From Streptomyces canus (GTDB taxonomy: Bacteria; Actinomycetota; Actinomycetes; Streptomycetales; Streptomycetaceae): a stretch of 64,000 nucleotides of DNA. Of the stretch, positions 1-10,915 are shown one piece after another; position 1 is the stretch's first letter; every line of letters starts with the position of its first letter. The position numbers and the translations under genes are program-made. The DNA is taken from assembly GCF_001514145.1 (NCBI RefSeq), contig NZ_KQ948667.1, positions 308,318 to 372,317 on the forward strand, in the 5' to 3' direction. A model generated the notes under the pieces. The model made no database searches and had not been told where the DNA came from. It saw nothing but the letters and a program-made list of their open reading frames with translations.

Positions 1-196
1 CTCCCGCGAGCCGGAGTCGCTCAAGGTGTGCACCCTGCTGCGTAAGCCGGACGCCGCCAAGGTCGCCATCGACGTCGAGTGGGTCGGCTTCGACATCCCC
101 AACGAGTTCGTCGTGGGCTACGGTCTCGACTACGCCGAGAAGTACCGCAACCTCCCGTTCGTCGGTACGCTCGCGCCCCACGTCTACGGCGGCTGA
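1..196 (+). CDS. hpt: hypoxanthine phosphoribosyltransferase, C-terminal part
   Basis: Cut by the left edge; the last 64 residues are visible, read from base 2 to a TGA at 194-196. They contain the C-terminal HPRT block: EWVGFDIPNEFVVGYG followed by LDYAEKYRNLP, the segment that forms the purine pocket (the VGFDIP and GYGLDY motifs). The enzyme salvages hypoxanthine and guanine with PRPP to IMP and GMP in the cytoplasm. Its place directly upstream of ftsH on the same strand matches the usual tilS-hpt-ftsH order in actinobacteria. The catalytic N-terminal part is outside the window, so intactness cannot be judged. Confidence 0.95.
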   Translation, partial: SREPESLKVCTLLRKPDAAKVAIDVEWVGFDIPNEFVVGYGLDYAEKYRNLPFVGTLAPHVYGG

Positions 197-380
197 GCCA
201 GACGGCTCAAGCCCTGTAAGACGATCGGGAACCCCAGCGGGTTTCGCGCCGTTGGAGCATGCAGACGGGTTCGACAGCTCTCCCGTGCGGCTTCGGCCCA
301 CAATGCTGGGGTACCGTCAGAAGAACTGTCTTATCAAACTCACTATGGCAGGAGGGACGGGGCGACACCGCTCCGTATGG

Positions 381-2414
<2,034 letters not shown>

Positions 2415-2460
2415 CGCTCACCCGTCCCGCCCCGGTGACCTCGCCGGACCCGGAATGGAT

Positions 2461-2502
2461 GCCGCGCCCCCCAGGTTTTAGCCTGGGGGGCGCGGCGTTT
2501 TT
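2461..2502 (+). terminator. rho-independent terminator after ftsH
   Basis: A perfect 15-bp GC-rich stem (2461-2475 with 2482-2496) with a six-base loop TTTTAG is followed by GTTTTTC. It sits 47 bases after the ftsH stop and 34 bases before folE, so folE probably has its own promoter or relies on read-through. Confidence 0.9.
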
Positions 2503-2535
2503 CGGCCGTGAGGGACTCTAGGAACGAGGCACCAG

Positions 2536-3141
2536 ATGACCGACCCCGTGACGCTGGACGGCGAGGGCTCCATCGGCGAGTTCGACGAGAAGCGCGCCGA
2601 GAACGCCATCCGCGAGCTGCTGATCGCGGTCGGCGAGGACCCGGACCGAGAGGGCCTGCGGGAGACGCCGGCGCGGGTGGCCCGGTCGTACAAGGAGATA
2701 TTCGCGGGGCTGTGGCAGAAGCCCGAGGACGTGCTGACCACGACGTTCGACCTGGGGCACGACGAGATGGTGCTCGTGAAGGACATCGAGGTGTACTCGA
2801 CCTGTGAGCATCACCTGGTGCCGTTCCGGGGCGTCGCCCATGTCGGGTACATCCCGGCCACCACCGGCAAGATCACGGGGCTGTCGAAGCTGGCCCGGCT
2901 CGTGGACGTCTATGCCCGTCGGCCGCAGGTGCAGGAACGGCTCACCACGCAGATAGCGGATTCCCTGATGGAGATCCTGGAGCCGCGTGGCGTGATCGTC
3001 GTCGTGGAGTGCGAGCACATGTGCATGTCGATGCGGGGCATCCGCAAGCCCGGTGCGAAGACGCTCACGTCGGCCGTGCGCGGTCAGCTGCGGGACGCGG
3101 CGACGCGCAACGAGGCGATGAGCCTCATCATGGCGCGCTGA
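2536..3141 (+). CDS. folE: GTP cyclohydrolase I
   Basis: Converts GTP to 7,8-dihydroneopterin triphosphate, the entry step of tetrahydrofolate synthesis. It is 201 aa, the normal length. Visible signatures are the zinc-site block CEHHLVPFRG, the second zinc cysteine in CEHMCMSMRG, and KITGLSKLARLVD of the substrate pocket. The start ATG 2536 follows an ACGAGG motif. The gene is separated from ftsH by a terminator and converges on the folate operon on the minus strand, so the dihydroneopterin pathway is encoded from both sides of one locus. The zinc-binding cysteines are present, so this is the type I (FolE1) enzyme. Confidence 0.97.
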   Translation: MTDPVTLDGEGSIGEFDEKRAENAIRELLIAVGEDPDREGLRETPARVARSYKEIFAGLWQKPEDVLTTTFDLGHDEMVLVKDIEVYSTCEHHLVPFRGVAHVGYIPATTGKITGLSKLARLVDVYARRPQVQERLTTQIADSLMEILEPRGVIVVVECEHMCMSMRGIRKPGAKTLTSAVRGQLRDAATRNEAMSLIMAR

Positions 3142-3181
3142 CCGGGCGGGCTGTTCTCGGACCTTCAGTCGACTGTGGCCC

Positions 3182-3667
3182 TCACGCCGTCGACGCGGCG
3201 CCGGTGTTCCGGTCGTCGTCCTCCGGAAGCTTGCACACACGCTCCAGGAAGATGGCCGCCGCTATCACCGCGATGCCTGCCAGGACCGAGAAGCCGGCGT
3301 AGATGGCCTGGTCGCGGCGGGCGGGGATGTCGAGGGACTCCAGGAGGAAGACGCCGGTGCCGCCGTACATGCCGGAGACGAGGGCGGCGACCAGGGCGCT
3401 GGCCTGGCCGAAGACGACCGCGCGGGCGGCCATCAGCGGGTCGACGCCCTTCGCCTCGGGGACGCGCTCGCGCTGGGCCTTCAGGCGGGAGCGGATGGAG
3501 AGCGCCGTGGCCATGAGGACCACGGCGATCAGGGCGAGAACGATGGGGGCGGCCAGCGGGACGCTGGGCAGGGTCCCGACCGAATTCCACAGGCGGGCGC
3601 CCGCCCAGGACAGGATCCCGGCCACGGCGAAGACGCCGGCCAGCAGCCTGATGCGCAGCTCTCTCAC
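3182..3667 (-). CDS. DUF3180 family membrane protein
   Basis: 161 aa, with four predicted membrane segments (about residues 6-24, 38-58, 82-101 and 122-141) separated by short basic loops. I recognise it as the DUF3180 family of actinobacteria, which habitually ends the folP-folB-folK operon. No catalytic motif is visible and the family has no assigned function that I know of. It lies 68 bases after folK. By context it could serve pterin or folate transport or be a passenger gene; that is inference only. The acidic C-terminus (PEDDDRN) is predicted to face the cytoplasm. Confidence 0.85.
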   Translation of the reverse strand: MRELRIRLLAGVFAVAGILSWAGARLWNSVGTLPSVPLAAPIVLALIAVVLMATALSIRSRLKAQRERVPEAKGVDPLMAARAVVFGQASALVAALVSGMYGGTGVFLLESLDIPARRDQAIYAGFSVLAGIAVIAAAIFLERVCKLPEDDDRNTGAASTA

Positions 3668-3735
3668 GGTGCCCCTTCAGCTCCCCCGAGGTCCGTGGGC
3701 TGTCCCACGGACAGTGGTCGTCTTGACCTTAACGG

Positions 3736-4347
3736 CTATTGGGGCAGCTGGAGTTCCAGGTCCTTGCGGGGTTCCACGCCGTTTCGCGTGACGGTGTCGA
3801 GGAGTGCGGCGACCGGACCGCGGCCGGGCAACTGGGCCTCGGGTTCCACGTCGTGCCAGGGGGCGAGCACGAACGCGCGCTCGTGGGCGCGGGGGTGGGG
3901 CAGGGTGAGGACCGGATCGTCGGAGACCATCTCGGCGTACGCGACGATGTCGACGTCGAGGGTGCGCGGGCCCCAGCGCTCGTCCCGCACCCGGTTGAAG
4001 GCCTCCTCGACCGCGTGCGCCCGCTCCAGCAGGGAGGACGGCGGGAGCGTGGTCTTCAGCACGACGACCGCGTTGAAGTACGACGGCTGGCTGTCGGCCG
4101 CCACGCCCCACGGCTGCGTCTCGTAGACGGGGGAGACGGCCTTGATGCGGACCCCGGGGGTGTCCTCCAGGGCGTCGATGGCCCCCTGGAGGGTCTCCAG
4201 GCGGTTGCCGAGGTTGGAACCCAGGGAGAGCACGGCCCGCTTCGGGTTCTGGAGGGTGGCGTCGGCGGCGTCCACCTGCTGCACGACGGAGGCGGGCACC
4301 GGCTGTACGGTCGGGTCGCTGTGACCCGCGGCGAAGGACGCGGTCAT
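3736..4347 (-). CDS. folK: 2-amino-4-hydroxy-6-hydroxymethyldihydropteridine diphosphokinase
   Basis: Transfers pyrophosphate from ATP to 6-hydroxymethyl-7,8-dihydropterin, making the substrate of FolP. It is 203 aa. HPPK signatures are LSLGSNLGNR near residue 41 and RWGPRTLDVDI, which carries the magnesium-binding aspartates, plus YETQPWG and LPHPRAHERAFV. About 35 N-terminal residues precede the core, which is typical of Streptomyces FolK. ATG 4347 overlaps the folB stop in an ATGA, so translation of folB and folK is coupled. Confidence 0.97.
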   Translation of the reverse strand: MTASFAAGHSDPTVQPVPASVVQQVDAADATLQNPKRAVLSLGSNLGNRLETLQGAIDALEDTPGVRIKAVSPVYETQPWGVAADSQPSYFNAVVVLKTTLPPSSLLERAHAVEEAFNRVRDERWGPRTLDVDIVAYAEMVSDDPVLTLPHPRAHERAFVLAPWHDVEPEAQLPGRGPVAALLDTVTRNGVEPRKDLELQLPQ

Positions 4348-4703
4348 ACTCGGCTCCGGGTGATGGTGACGGTCACGTCGTCGAAGGGCACGGTGATCGG
4401 TGCGTCGGGTTTGTGGACCCTGACCTCGACCTCCTCTACCCCCTCGTGCTTCAGACAGGCCTGGGCGATGCGCTCGGCGAGCGTCTCGATGAGGTTGACG
4501 GGTTCGCCCTCGACGACGGCCACGACCTCCTCCGCCACGATGCCGTAGTGCACGGTCTTCGTCAGGTCGTCATCGGCGGCGGCCGGCCGGGTGTCCAGTC
4601 CCAGGACGATGTCCACGATGAAGGTCTGACCCTCCTCGCGCTCCTTGGGGAACACACCGTGGTGCCCGCGGGCCTTCAGGCCGCGCAGCGCGACACGATC
4701 CAC
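4344..4703 (-). CDS. folB: dihydroneopterin aldolase
   Basis: Cleaves 7,8-dihydroneopterin to 6-hydroxymethyl-dihydropterin and glycolaldehyde. I set the start at GTG 4703 because an AGGAG lies eight bases upstream and the protein then begins MDRVALRGLKARGHHGVF, giving 119 aa, the usual FolB length. The open frame continues to 4808, and a GTG at 4712 sits directly on the Shine-Dalgarno, so it is unlikely. Family motifs are GHHGVFPKEREEGQ, the YGIVAEEV segment and the C-terminal KPDAPI with the conserved lysine. The stop overlaps the folK start. Confidence 0.96.
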   Translation of the reverse strand: MDRVALRGLKARGHHGVFPKEREEGQTFIVDIVLGLDTRPAAADDDLTKTVHYGIVAEEVVAVVEGEPVNLIETLAERIAQACLKHEGVEEVEVRVHKPDAPITVPFDDVTVTITRSRV

Positions 4704-4939
4704 GCGAATCACTCCTGCAATCGTCGGTGACGGCCGGTCCGTACCGCGTGCGGGCGGTACACCGGCCTCGAACGAATCTACCTGCGAGCACTGACACGGC
4801 CGGGCCACAGGAGCGCGCGCCGTTGCCGGGGTCCGGAGGTTTCACCGTGTGTTTCCCCTGGGGAACCCGGCGGCTCAAGGGTTGGTAGCCGCCCATACCC
4901 AGGGGTTCGTGATTCCAACCACTTCTTGGTCCCGATGGG

Positions 4940-5443
4940 TCAGGAAGGGGCTTCCCCGTCCTCGTCCTCGTCGTTCTCGGCCAGCACCGGAGAGGCGTGA
5001 TGGGACCACATCTTCCAGCCTTCGGGGGTACGGCGGAACACGTTCGTGGCGACCACCAGCTGGCCGACGAGGGGTCCGAGCTCCTCGCCGCCCTCGGGGG
5101 CCGGGCCGCCGCTGAGGATGTTCTCGGTGCACGTCACCAGGGCGGTGTCGCCGGTCACCGAGACGTGCACGTCCGTGAGGAAGAACTGGATGTAGTCCGT
5201 GTTCGCCATGATCAACGCGTACGACCTGAGGACTTCGCCACGGCCGGTCAGCACGGGCCAGCCGGGGTGCACGCAGGAGACCACGCCGACGTCGGCCGGG
5301 TCGTGGTACTCCTCGTCGACGCCCAGGTCCGCAGGGGTGAGCCAGAACGAGGACAGCTCCTCGAAGTCACCGCGCTCCAGCGCCTCGTAGAAGGCGGTGT
5401 TGGCGGCTTCCACCTGTTCCACGTCGGTGTGGGGGGCGCTCAC
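4940..5443 (-). CDS. nuclear transport factor 2-like (SnoaL-fold) protein
   Basis: 167 aa from GTG 5443, whose GTGA overlaps the folP stop and which has an AAGGAG eight bases upstream. The sequence VEAANTAFYEALERGDFEELSSFW is the classical start of an NTF2-like cone fold. HPGWPVLTGRGEVLRSYALIMANTD and the C-terminal NVFRRTPEGWKMWSHHASPV complete the domain. Members lodged in the actinobacterial folate operon are usually annotated only as DUF4440 or NTF2-like. Translational coupling to folP suggests a pterin or pABA-related role, but no catalytic assignment can be made. The acidic tail (ENDEDEDGE) is notable. Confidence 0.85.
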   Translation of the reverse strand: MSAPHTDVEQVEAANTAFYEALERGDFEELSSFWLTPADLGVDEEYHDPADVGVVSCVHPGWPVLTGRGEVLRSYALIMANTDYIQFFLTDVHVSVTGDTALVTCTENILSGGPAPEGGEELGPLVGQLVVATNVFRRTPEGWKMWSHHASPVLAENDEDEDGEAPS

Positions 5444-6300
5444 CGGGCTCCTTCCACGGCGCGGGCGACCCGTACCGCGTCCGCCGTCGCGCGCACCTCG
5501 TGCACGCGCACCGCCCACGCGCCGGCGTGCGCCGCGAGGGCGGAGACGGCGGCCGTGGCGGCGTCGCGCTCGCGCGCGGGCGGCGGGGCGCCTTCCGGAC
5601 CGGCGAGGACACGGCCGAGGAACCGCTTGCGGGAGGCGGCGACGAGGAGGGGGTGGCCGAGGCCGAGGAGGCGGTCGAGGTGGGAGAGGAGGACCAGGTC
5701 GTGCTCGGCATCCTTGGAGAAGCCGAGGCCCGGGTCGACGACGACCCGGTCGGCAGAGATGCCGCCCGCGAGGACGGCGTCCACACGCGCGTGGAGCTCG
5801 TCGACCACCTCGGCGACGACGTCGGCGTAGACGCCCTTGACGTTGCCGCCTTCCAGGAAACCGCGCCAGTGCATGACGACGAAGGGGGCGCCCGCGTCGG
5901 CGACGACCGGGATCATCGCGGGGTCGGCGAGACCGCCGCTGACGTCGTTGACGAGGGCCGCGCCGGCGACGAGGGCCTGTTCGGCGACGGAGGCGCGCAT
6001 GGTGTCGACCGAGACGGTGACGCCTTCGGAGGCGAGACCGCGGACGACGGGGATGACGCGTCGGAGTTCCTCGTCCTCATCCACCCGGGTGGCTCCGGGA
6101 CGGGTGGACTCGCCGCCGACGTCGACGAGGTCGGCGCCCTCCTCGACGAGGGCGAGCCCGTGCTTGACGGCAGCCGTCGTGTCGAACCAGCGGCCGCCGT
6201 CGGAGAAGGAGTCGGGGGTGACGTTCACGACTCCCATGACCGCGCAGCGGTCCCATTCCGGAAGCCCGGCGACGCGCCCGCGTCCGCTCTGCTTGCTCAT
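5440..6300 (-). CDS. folP: dihydropteroate synthase
   Basis: Condenses 6-hydroxymethyl-dihydropterin diphosphate with p-aminobenzoate; the sulfonamide target. It is 286 aa with both family signatures, MGVVNVTPDSFSDGG near residue 22 and DVGGESTRPGA near residue 60. The DTMRASV and NDVSGG strands, VVDPGLGFSK and the C-terminal phosphate loop SRKRFLG are also present. The sulfonamide-contact loops look standard. It is the first gene of the minus-strand cluster folP, NTF2-like gene, folB, folK, DUF3180. A 236-base gap before folB may hold an internal promoter. Confidence 0.97.
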   Translation of the reverse strand: MSKQSGRGRVAGLPEWDRCAVMGVVNVTPDSFSDGGRWFDTTAAVKHGLALVEEGADLVDVGGESTRPGATRVDEDEELRRVIPVVRGLASEGVTVSVDTMRASVAEQALVAGAALVNDVSGGLADPAMIPVVADAGAPFVVMHWRGFLEGGNVKGVYADVVAEVVDELHARVDAVLAGGISADRVVVDPGLGFSKDAEHDLVLLSHLDRLLGLGHPLLVAASRKRFLGRVLAGPEGAPPPARERDAATAAVSALAAHAGAWAVRVHEVRATADAVRVARAVEGAR

Positions 6301-6350
6301 GCGTTCAGCCTAGGCCCAGCGTGGAGCGGCGGGACCGCGCGGCCCGTGGC

Positions 6351-8288
6351 TCAGGCCGCTCTGACGTCCCGCTCCGCGACCGCGTGGGCACACGCGCGTG
6401 CGGTGTGCGAGCGGCGGCGCAGGAAGCGCGGCAACGGGAGGGCGAGGTTGACGAAGCCCTCCGCCTGCATGGCGGCGAAGCCGATGCGCGGGAGGTCGCC
6501 GGAGGCCCGGTAGACGACGAAACGGGGTTCCCAGCGGGGCTGGAACTTGGCGTTGAACTTGTACAGGGACTCGATCTGGAACCAGCGGGACAGGAAGACC
6601 AGCAGGCCCCGCCAGGCGCGCAGCACCGGCCCCGCGCCGATCTTCTCGCCGCGTGCCAGCGCCGCGCGGAACATCGCGAAGTTGAGTGACACGCGCGTGA
6701 TGTCGAGTTTCGGGGCCGCCTGGAGGGCGGCCACGATCAGCAGTTCGTTCATGCCGGGGTCCGCCGAGCGGTCCCGCCGCATCAGGTCCAGGGAGACGCC
6801 GTCCGTGCCCCACGGTACGAAGTGCAGGATCGCCTTGAGATCGCCGTAGGGACCGGGCTGGTCGTCGGCCTTGTGGGCGGTGGCGATGAGGCAGTCGCCG
6901 TCGGCGAGGTCGCCGATGCGGCCCAGGGCCATGGAGAAGCCGCGCTCGGTGTCGGTGCCGCGCCAGTCCTCGGAAGCCTGCCGGATCCGCTCCAGCTCGG
7001 TCTCCCCGACGTCACGGACGCGCCGTACCCGGGTCTCGTAACCGGCCCGCTCGATGCGCTTGACCATCTGGCGCACATTGCGCATCGCGCGGCCGGCGAG
7101 CGAGAAATCCGCGACGTCCACCACCGCCTCGTCGCCCAGTTCGAGCGCGTCCAGGCCGGTCTCGCGGGTCCACACCTCGCCGCCGGTCTCCGAACAGCCC
7201 ATGACGGCGGGTGTCCAGGAGTGCGCCTGGGCCTCGTCCATGAAGCGCTCGATCGCGCCCGGCCAGGCCTCGACGTCGCCGATCGGGTCGCCGCTGGCGA
7301 GCATCACGCCGGAGACGACGCGGTAGGTCACGGCCGCCTTGCCACTGGGGGAGAAGACGACGGCCTTGTCGCGGCGCAGCGCGAAGTGACCGAGGGAGTC
7401 ACGGCCGCCGTGCTTGGCCAGCAGGGCCCGCAGACGGCTCTCGTCCTCTTCCGTGAGGTGGGCGGCCGGGTGCTCGGGGCGGAAGGCGAGGTAGATCGTG
7501 GTGATCGCCGTGAGCAGGCCCAGGGCGCCCAGGGAGGCGCCGACGGTCCACGAGGTGTCGCCCTGGTAGTCGACGGGGCCCTCGAAGCCGAAGAGGCCGT
7601 ACAGGACGTGCGTGATGCGATCGGCCAGACTCGGGTTTCCGACCATGCGGTTCGGGTGGGCGCTGACGATGATCAGCCCGAGCGCGAGGGAACCGGCGCC
7701 CATGAGGACGAAGTTGGCGAGTGCGCGCCAGCGGCTGCGCGGGTCGGGCAGTGCCCTGAACTGGTCGCGGTGGCGCAGCAGCGGCGCGAGCAGGGCGAGC
7801 GAGATGGCCGCCCCGACGAGTGAGTGACGGTACGTGAACTGCGCCAGCGCGCCCGCCGGCAGCAGTGCCACGGCCGCCCGCCAGGCCCGGCGCTTGCGGC
7901 GCCTGAGGCCGTGGGCGAGCAGCAGCAACAGCACGCCGGTGCTGAGCGAGAGCGCGGCCGCGAACGGGCCGAGCGCGCCGGGCAGTACCTCGGCCATGGT
8001 GTGCATACGGCTGTGCCGGAAGCGTGGAAAGACGCCGGCGGCGATGTCCAGAAGACCTACGAGGGCGCAGGCTCTGGCGACGAGGACGGGGACGGCCTCG
8101 GGGCGCGGGCCGTGCAGTGCACGCCGCAGCCGTGTTGATCGGATCGGAACCCCGCCCGACATTTCCTCATCTGTCCTGACAGACATCGCATCCCATGGTT
8201 CTGCGAGTGACTCTGGATCCGGAGCCCCGATTCGGGCATCCGGCGACATTGCGCCCTCTAGGACGGTGTCTCGTGAGGAGAGGTTCAC
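6351..8288 (-). CDS. MprF-like integral membrane protein with phosphatidylglycerol lysyltransferase (DUF2156) domain
   Basis: Up to 645 aa. The N-terminal part carries about six hydrophobic segments (roughly residues 65-245). The C-terminal 330 residues form the LPG-synthase GNAT-like domain (DUF2156): GHFALRRDKAVVFSPSGKAAVTY, SGDPIGD, GRAMRNVRQMVKRIERAGY, MALGRIGD, LDLMRRDRSADPGMNELLI and NFAMFRAALARGE. MprF-type enzymes transfer an amino acid from aminoacyl-tRNA to phosphatidylglycerol, lowering membrane charge. No lysyl-tRNA synthetase domain is fused, unlike mycobacterial LysX. The start is uncertain: GTG 8288 has GAGGAG upstream, but ATG 8186 (MSVRTDEE) gives a better N-terminus of 611 aa. 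It is divergent from a membrane esterase. Confidence 0.85.
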   Translation of the reverse strand: MNLSSRDTVLEGAMSPDARIGAPDPESLAEPWDAMSVRTDEEMSGGVPIRSTRLRRALHGPRPEAVPVLVARACALVGLLDIAAGVFPRFRHSRMHTMAEVLPGALGPFAAALSLSTGVLLLLLAHGLRRRKRRAWRAAVALLPAGALAQFTYRHSLVGAAISLALLAPLLRHRDQFRALPDPRSRWRALANFVLMGAGSLALGLIIVSAHPNRMVGNPSLADRITHVLYGLFGFEGPVDYQGDTSWTVGASLGALGLLTAITTIYLAFRPEHPAAHLTEEDESRLRALLAKHGGRDSLGHFALRRDKAVVFSPSGKAAVTYRVVSGVMLASGDPIGDVEAWPGAIERFMDEAQAHSWTPAVMGCSETGGEVWTRETGLDALELGDEAVVDVADFSLAGRAMRNVRQMVKRIERAGYETRVRRVRDVGETELERIRQASEDWRGTDTERGFSMALGRIGDLADGDCLIATAHKADDQPGPYGDLKAILHFVPWGTDGVSLDLMRRDRSADPGMNELLIVAALQAAPKLDITRVSLNFAMFRAALARGEKIGAGPVLRAWRGLLVFLSRWFQIESLYKFNAKFQPRWEPRFVVYRASGDLPRIGFAAMQAEGFVNLALPLPRFLRRRSHTARACAHAVAERDVRAA

Positions 8289-8336
8289 TCATCTCCTCAA
8301 AGCCGTTTCAAAGGCCGAGGAAAGCGAAAGCAAGCA

Positions 8337-9464
8337 ATGGGTCTCACGAGCAACAACACGCTGGTGCTGGCGGTCCTGGCCGCCGTGGCGCTGTTCGCCG
8401 TCACGGTGTGGTTCTGGCCGCGTCTGGCGCGGCGTGGCTGGCGGCCCGTCAGCGGCCGTATCGGGCTGCTGCTCGCTACACAGCTCTCGCTCTTCGTGTC
8501 GGTGGGACTCGCCGCCAACCACGCTTACGGGTTCTACGCCTCCTGGGCCGACCTGTTCGGCCGGGAGACCGGCCAGGGCGTGGTGGTCGACCACACCCCG
8601 GCGGACCGTTCGCGCGGGCCCCTGAGGGTGACCGAGATCGGGGACGTGCCCGGAAGGGGCGGCTTTCAGCCGTCGTCGGTCGGGCAGGTTCAGAAGGTCG
8701 ACATCGTCGGCCCCACGTCACACATCGCCAGCCCCGCGTACGTCTATCTGCCGCCGGAGTATTTCCAGGAGCGCTATCGCGCGCGTACCTTCCCCGCGGC
8801 CGTCGTGCTCACCGGTTATCCGGGCACCGCCCGAGCGCTGGTGGACAAACTCCACTATCCGCGCACGGCTCTTGAACTGACGAAGGACGGCCGTATGCGG
8901 CCGATGATCCTGGTGATGCTGCGGCCGACGGTGGCACCGCCGCGTGACACCGAGTGCGCGGACGTTCCGGACGGTCCGCAGACCGAGTCGTTCTTCGCGA
9001 AGGACCTGCCGGAAGCGGTGACGGCGCACTACCGGGTGGGAAGGAAACCGGGAAGTTGGGGGATCATCGGCGACTCCACGGGCGGCTACTGCGCGCTGAA
9101 GCTCGCCATGCACCATCCCAAGGTGTACGCCGCGGGGGCGGGGCTGTCCCCGTACTACAACGCTCCCGTCGACCCCACCACGGGCGATCTCTTCCAGGGC
9201 GACAAGGCGCTGCGCGACCGCGCGAACCTGTGGTGGTGCCTCAAACACCTGCCCGCGCCCGACACCTCACTGCTCGTCAGCAGCAGCAAGGTGGGCGAGG
9301 CGAACTACAAGGACACTCTGAAGTTCATAGAGCGGGTGAAGGCGACGGAAACGACACGGATCTCGTCGATCATCCTGGAAAGCGGCGGGCACAACTTCAA
9401 CACCTGGCGACGGGAGATCCCGGCGACCTTGCAGTGGGTCAGCGAGCGGCTGAGTGAGCGATGA
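8337..9464 (+). CDS. membrane-anchored alpha/beta-hydrolase of the esterase D family
   Basis: 375 aa. There are two N-terminal hydrophobic segments (about residues 8-28 and 42-62). An extracytoplasmic alpha/beta-hydrolase follows: AYVYLPPEYF, VVLTGYPGT, the nucleophile elbow GDSTGGYCALKLAMHHP with the candidate Ser, and SGGHNFNTWRREIP with the candidate His near the end. The architecture matches the esterase/antigen-85-like family (PF00756). The substrate is unknown; the divergent pairing with an MprF-like gene suggests a lipid or envelope acyl substrate, as inference. A GGAAAG motif precedes ATG 8337. An alternative reading as a generic secreted esterase cannot be excluded. Confidence 0.8.
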   Translation: MGLTSNNTLVLAVLAAVALFAVTVWFWPRLARRGWRPVSGRIGLLLATQLSLFVSVGLAANHAYGFYASWADLFGRETGQGVVVDHTPADRSRGPLRVTEIGDVPGRGGFQPSSVGQVQKVDIVGPTSHIASPAYVYLPPEYFQERYRARTFPAAVVLTGYPGTARALVDKLHYPRTALELTKDGRMRPMILVMLRPTVAPPRDTECADVPDGPQTESFFAKDLPEAVTAHYRVGRKPGSWGIIGDSTGGYCALKLAMHHPKVYAAGAGLSPYYNAPVDPTTGDLFQGDKALRDRANLWWCLKHLPAPDTSLLVSSSKVGEANYKDTLKFIERVKATETTRISSIILESGGHNFNTWRREIPATLQWVSERLSER

Positions 9465-9586
9465 GTGATCAATACGCCGAATTCGGCAACCGTTCCGATT
9501 CACGATGTCGTGTGAACGCAACGGGGTGGCTGTGTTTTTACGGGGCGGGGCACCACGATTCGCCTACGCGCGGTAAGTTTCTGGCC

Positions 9587-10894
9587 ATGCCACGTGGACG
9601 TCACCGCCATTCCCCGCCCTTGCACAGGCTGCTGCCTCCGTCGGCGATCGCTGGCGTCTCCCTCATCTGTGCCTTCGGCCCCTGGGTGTTCTCGCAAGAG
9701 GCCGTGCTGCGCGTGATAGCCGCGTTCGCCGCGGCGGTCGCGGTCGTGGGGGCGGCCGTCATGCGCCGTTGGGACGCGCAGGCGGGCAAGCAGGTCGCGG
9801 ATCTCACGCGCGCGCGTGCCGGCGACGAGTGGCGGCACGAGGAGCGGGTCGCCGAACTCGAGACCGATCTCGAGGAGTCGCGCGAGCTGCGCGTCAAGCT
9901 GGAGCAGCGGCTGCGGGCGAAGCGGACGGAGCTGGCGGGGCTGCGCAACGAACACGCGGCACTGCTGCGGCGGTACGCCACGGCGGAGACCGAGCGGGCG
10001 AGCGCCCTGGAGGGGCGCCGGCTGCTGGAGATAGAGGCCGCCCCGGCGCGTGCGCTGCCGGCGGCGCAGGCCGACGCGGAGGCCGTGGCGGTGGCTGCCG
10101 AGGACGAGTCCGAGGCCGCGGTCGAGGTGGAGACCGAGGTGGAGACCGACGTCTCCGAGGCTTCGGAGGCCTCGGAGGAGACTCCGGAGCGGCCCGCGAT
10201 CTTCTCTCCGGAGGGGTCCCGGCTGTTCCTGCGGGCGAGCGCGGCGCTGAAGCGGCTCGACGCGGACGGCGACGGGGCCACCAAGACGAAGGCCGAGCCG
10301 GAGGACGAGCCGGAGCCCAAGGCCGGGACCAAGGCCGGGACCAAGGCCAAAGCGGAGCCCAAGGGTGCCGCGAAGAGCGGGCCCAAGCCCGATCCCAAGG
10401 TCAAGGCCGGCTCCAAAGGCCAGCCGGTGAACGCGGCTTCCGGCGCGGCGGACACCGTCGGCACCGAGGCGGAGGCCGCGCAGGAGGACGAGGCGCAGGG
10501 GAAGCCCGAGGCGGCCGACGGGCATGAGCACGCGGCCGCCACCACCACGGGCAGAGCCGCCCAGCCGCAGCAGCGGCCCGCCGGGCACTTCATCGCGCCG
10601 ACCGCGGTCGCGGTCGTGCCCGCGGCTCCCGCGCGGCGCCCGCGGATCGAGGGCGGGTTCGACTTCTTCGGTACGAAGGCGGGTACCTCGCGGGACGCCC
10701 TGGAGGCCGTGCAGAACGAGGACCTCGCCGACGTCGTCGGCCAGGAGGCCCTCGCCCTGCACAAGGCCGAGTCGGAGGCGGAGTTCAAGCCGGCCGACGA
10801 GGAGTCGCGTGGCGTCGGCCAGGTCATCGACCTGACGGCCCACGACGAGACGGAACAGATCGACCTGAAGGGACTGCGCAGCGCGGTCTCCTGA
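9587..10894 (+). CDS. membrane-anchored coiled-coil protein of unknown function
   Basis: 435 aa from ATG 9587 (MPRGRHRHS). A TAAGTT hexamer begins 13 bases upstream, so the mRNA may be leaderless. Two adjacent membrane segments (about residues 15-36 and 41-58) are followed by a long coiled coil rich in Glu, Arg and Leu (about 65-155). Next is a low-complexity region of Glu/Ala/Val and then Lys/Pro/Ala repeats (AGTKAGTKAKAEPK), and a conserved C-terminal patch GGFDFFGTKAG. I recognise no enzymatic domain. The layout suggests a scaffold tethered to the membrane with a flexible cytoplasmic tail; envelope-related genes flank it on both sides. Confidence 0.8.
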   Translation: MPRGRHRHSPPLHRLLPPSAIAGVSLICAFGPWVFSQEAVLRVIAAFAAAVAVVGAAVMRRWDAQAGKQVADLTRARAGDEWRHEERVAELETDLEESRELRVKLEQRLRAKRTELAGLRNEHAALLRRYATAETERASALEGRRLLEIEAAPARALPAAQADAEAVAVAAEDESEAAVEVETEVETDVSEASEASEETPERPAIFSPEGSRLFLRASAALKRLDADGDGATKTKAEPEDEPEPKAGTKAGTKAKAEPKGAAKSGPKPDPKVKAGSKGQPVNAASGAADTVGTEAEAAQEDEAQGKPEAADGHEHAAATTTGRAAQPQQRPAGHFIAPTAVAVVPAAPARRPRIEGGFDFFGTKAGTSRDALEAVQNEDLADVVGQEALALHKAESEAEFKPADEESRGVGQVIDLTAHDETEQIDLKGLRSAVS

Positions 10895-10915
10895 CGGACG
10901 TACAGGTGCTCACCA

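Noticed and set aside
4704..4939. A gene in the gap between folB and the NTF2-like gene
   Set aside because: Open frames here lack conserved sequence and ribosome-binding sites; probably leader or promoter sequence.
8141..8250. An inverted TGTC-N4-GACA-like sequence near the start of the MprF-like gene as an operator
   Set aside because: It lies inside or at the start of the coding region depending on the start chosen, and the arms are too short.
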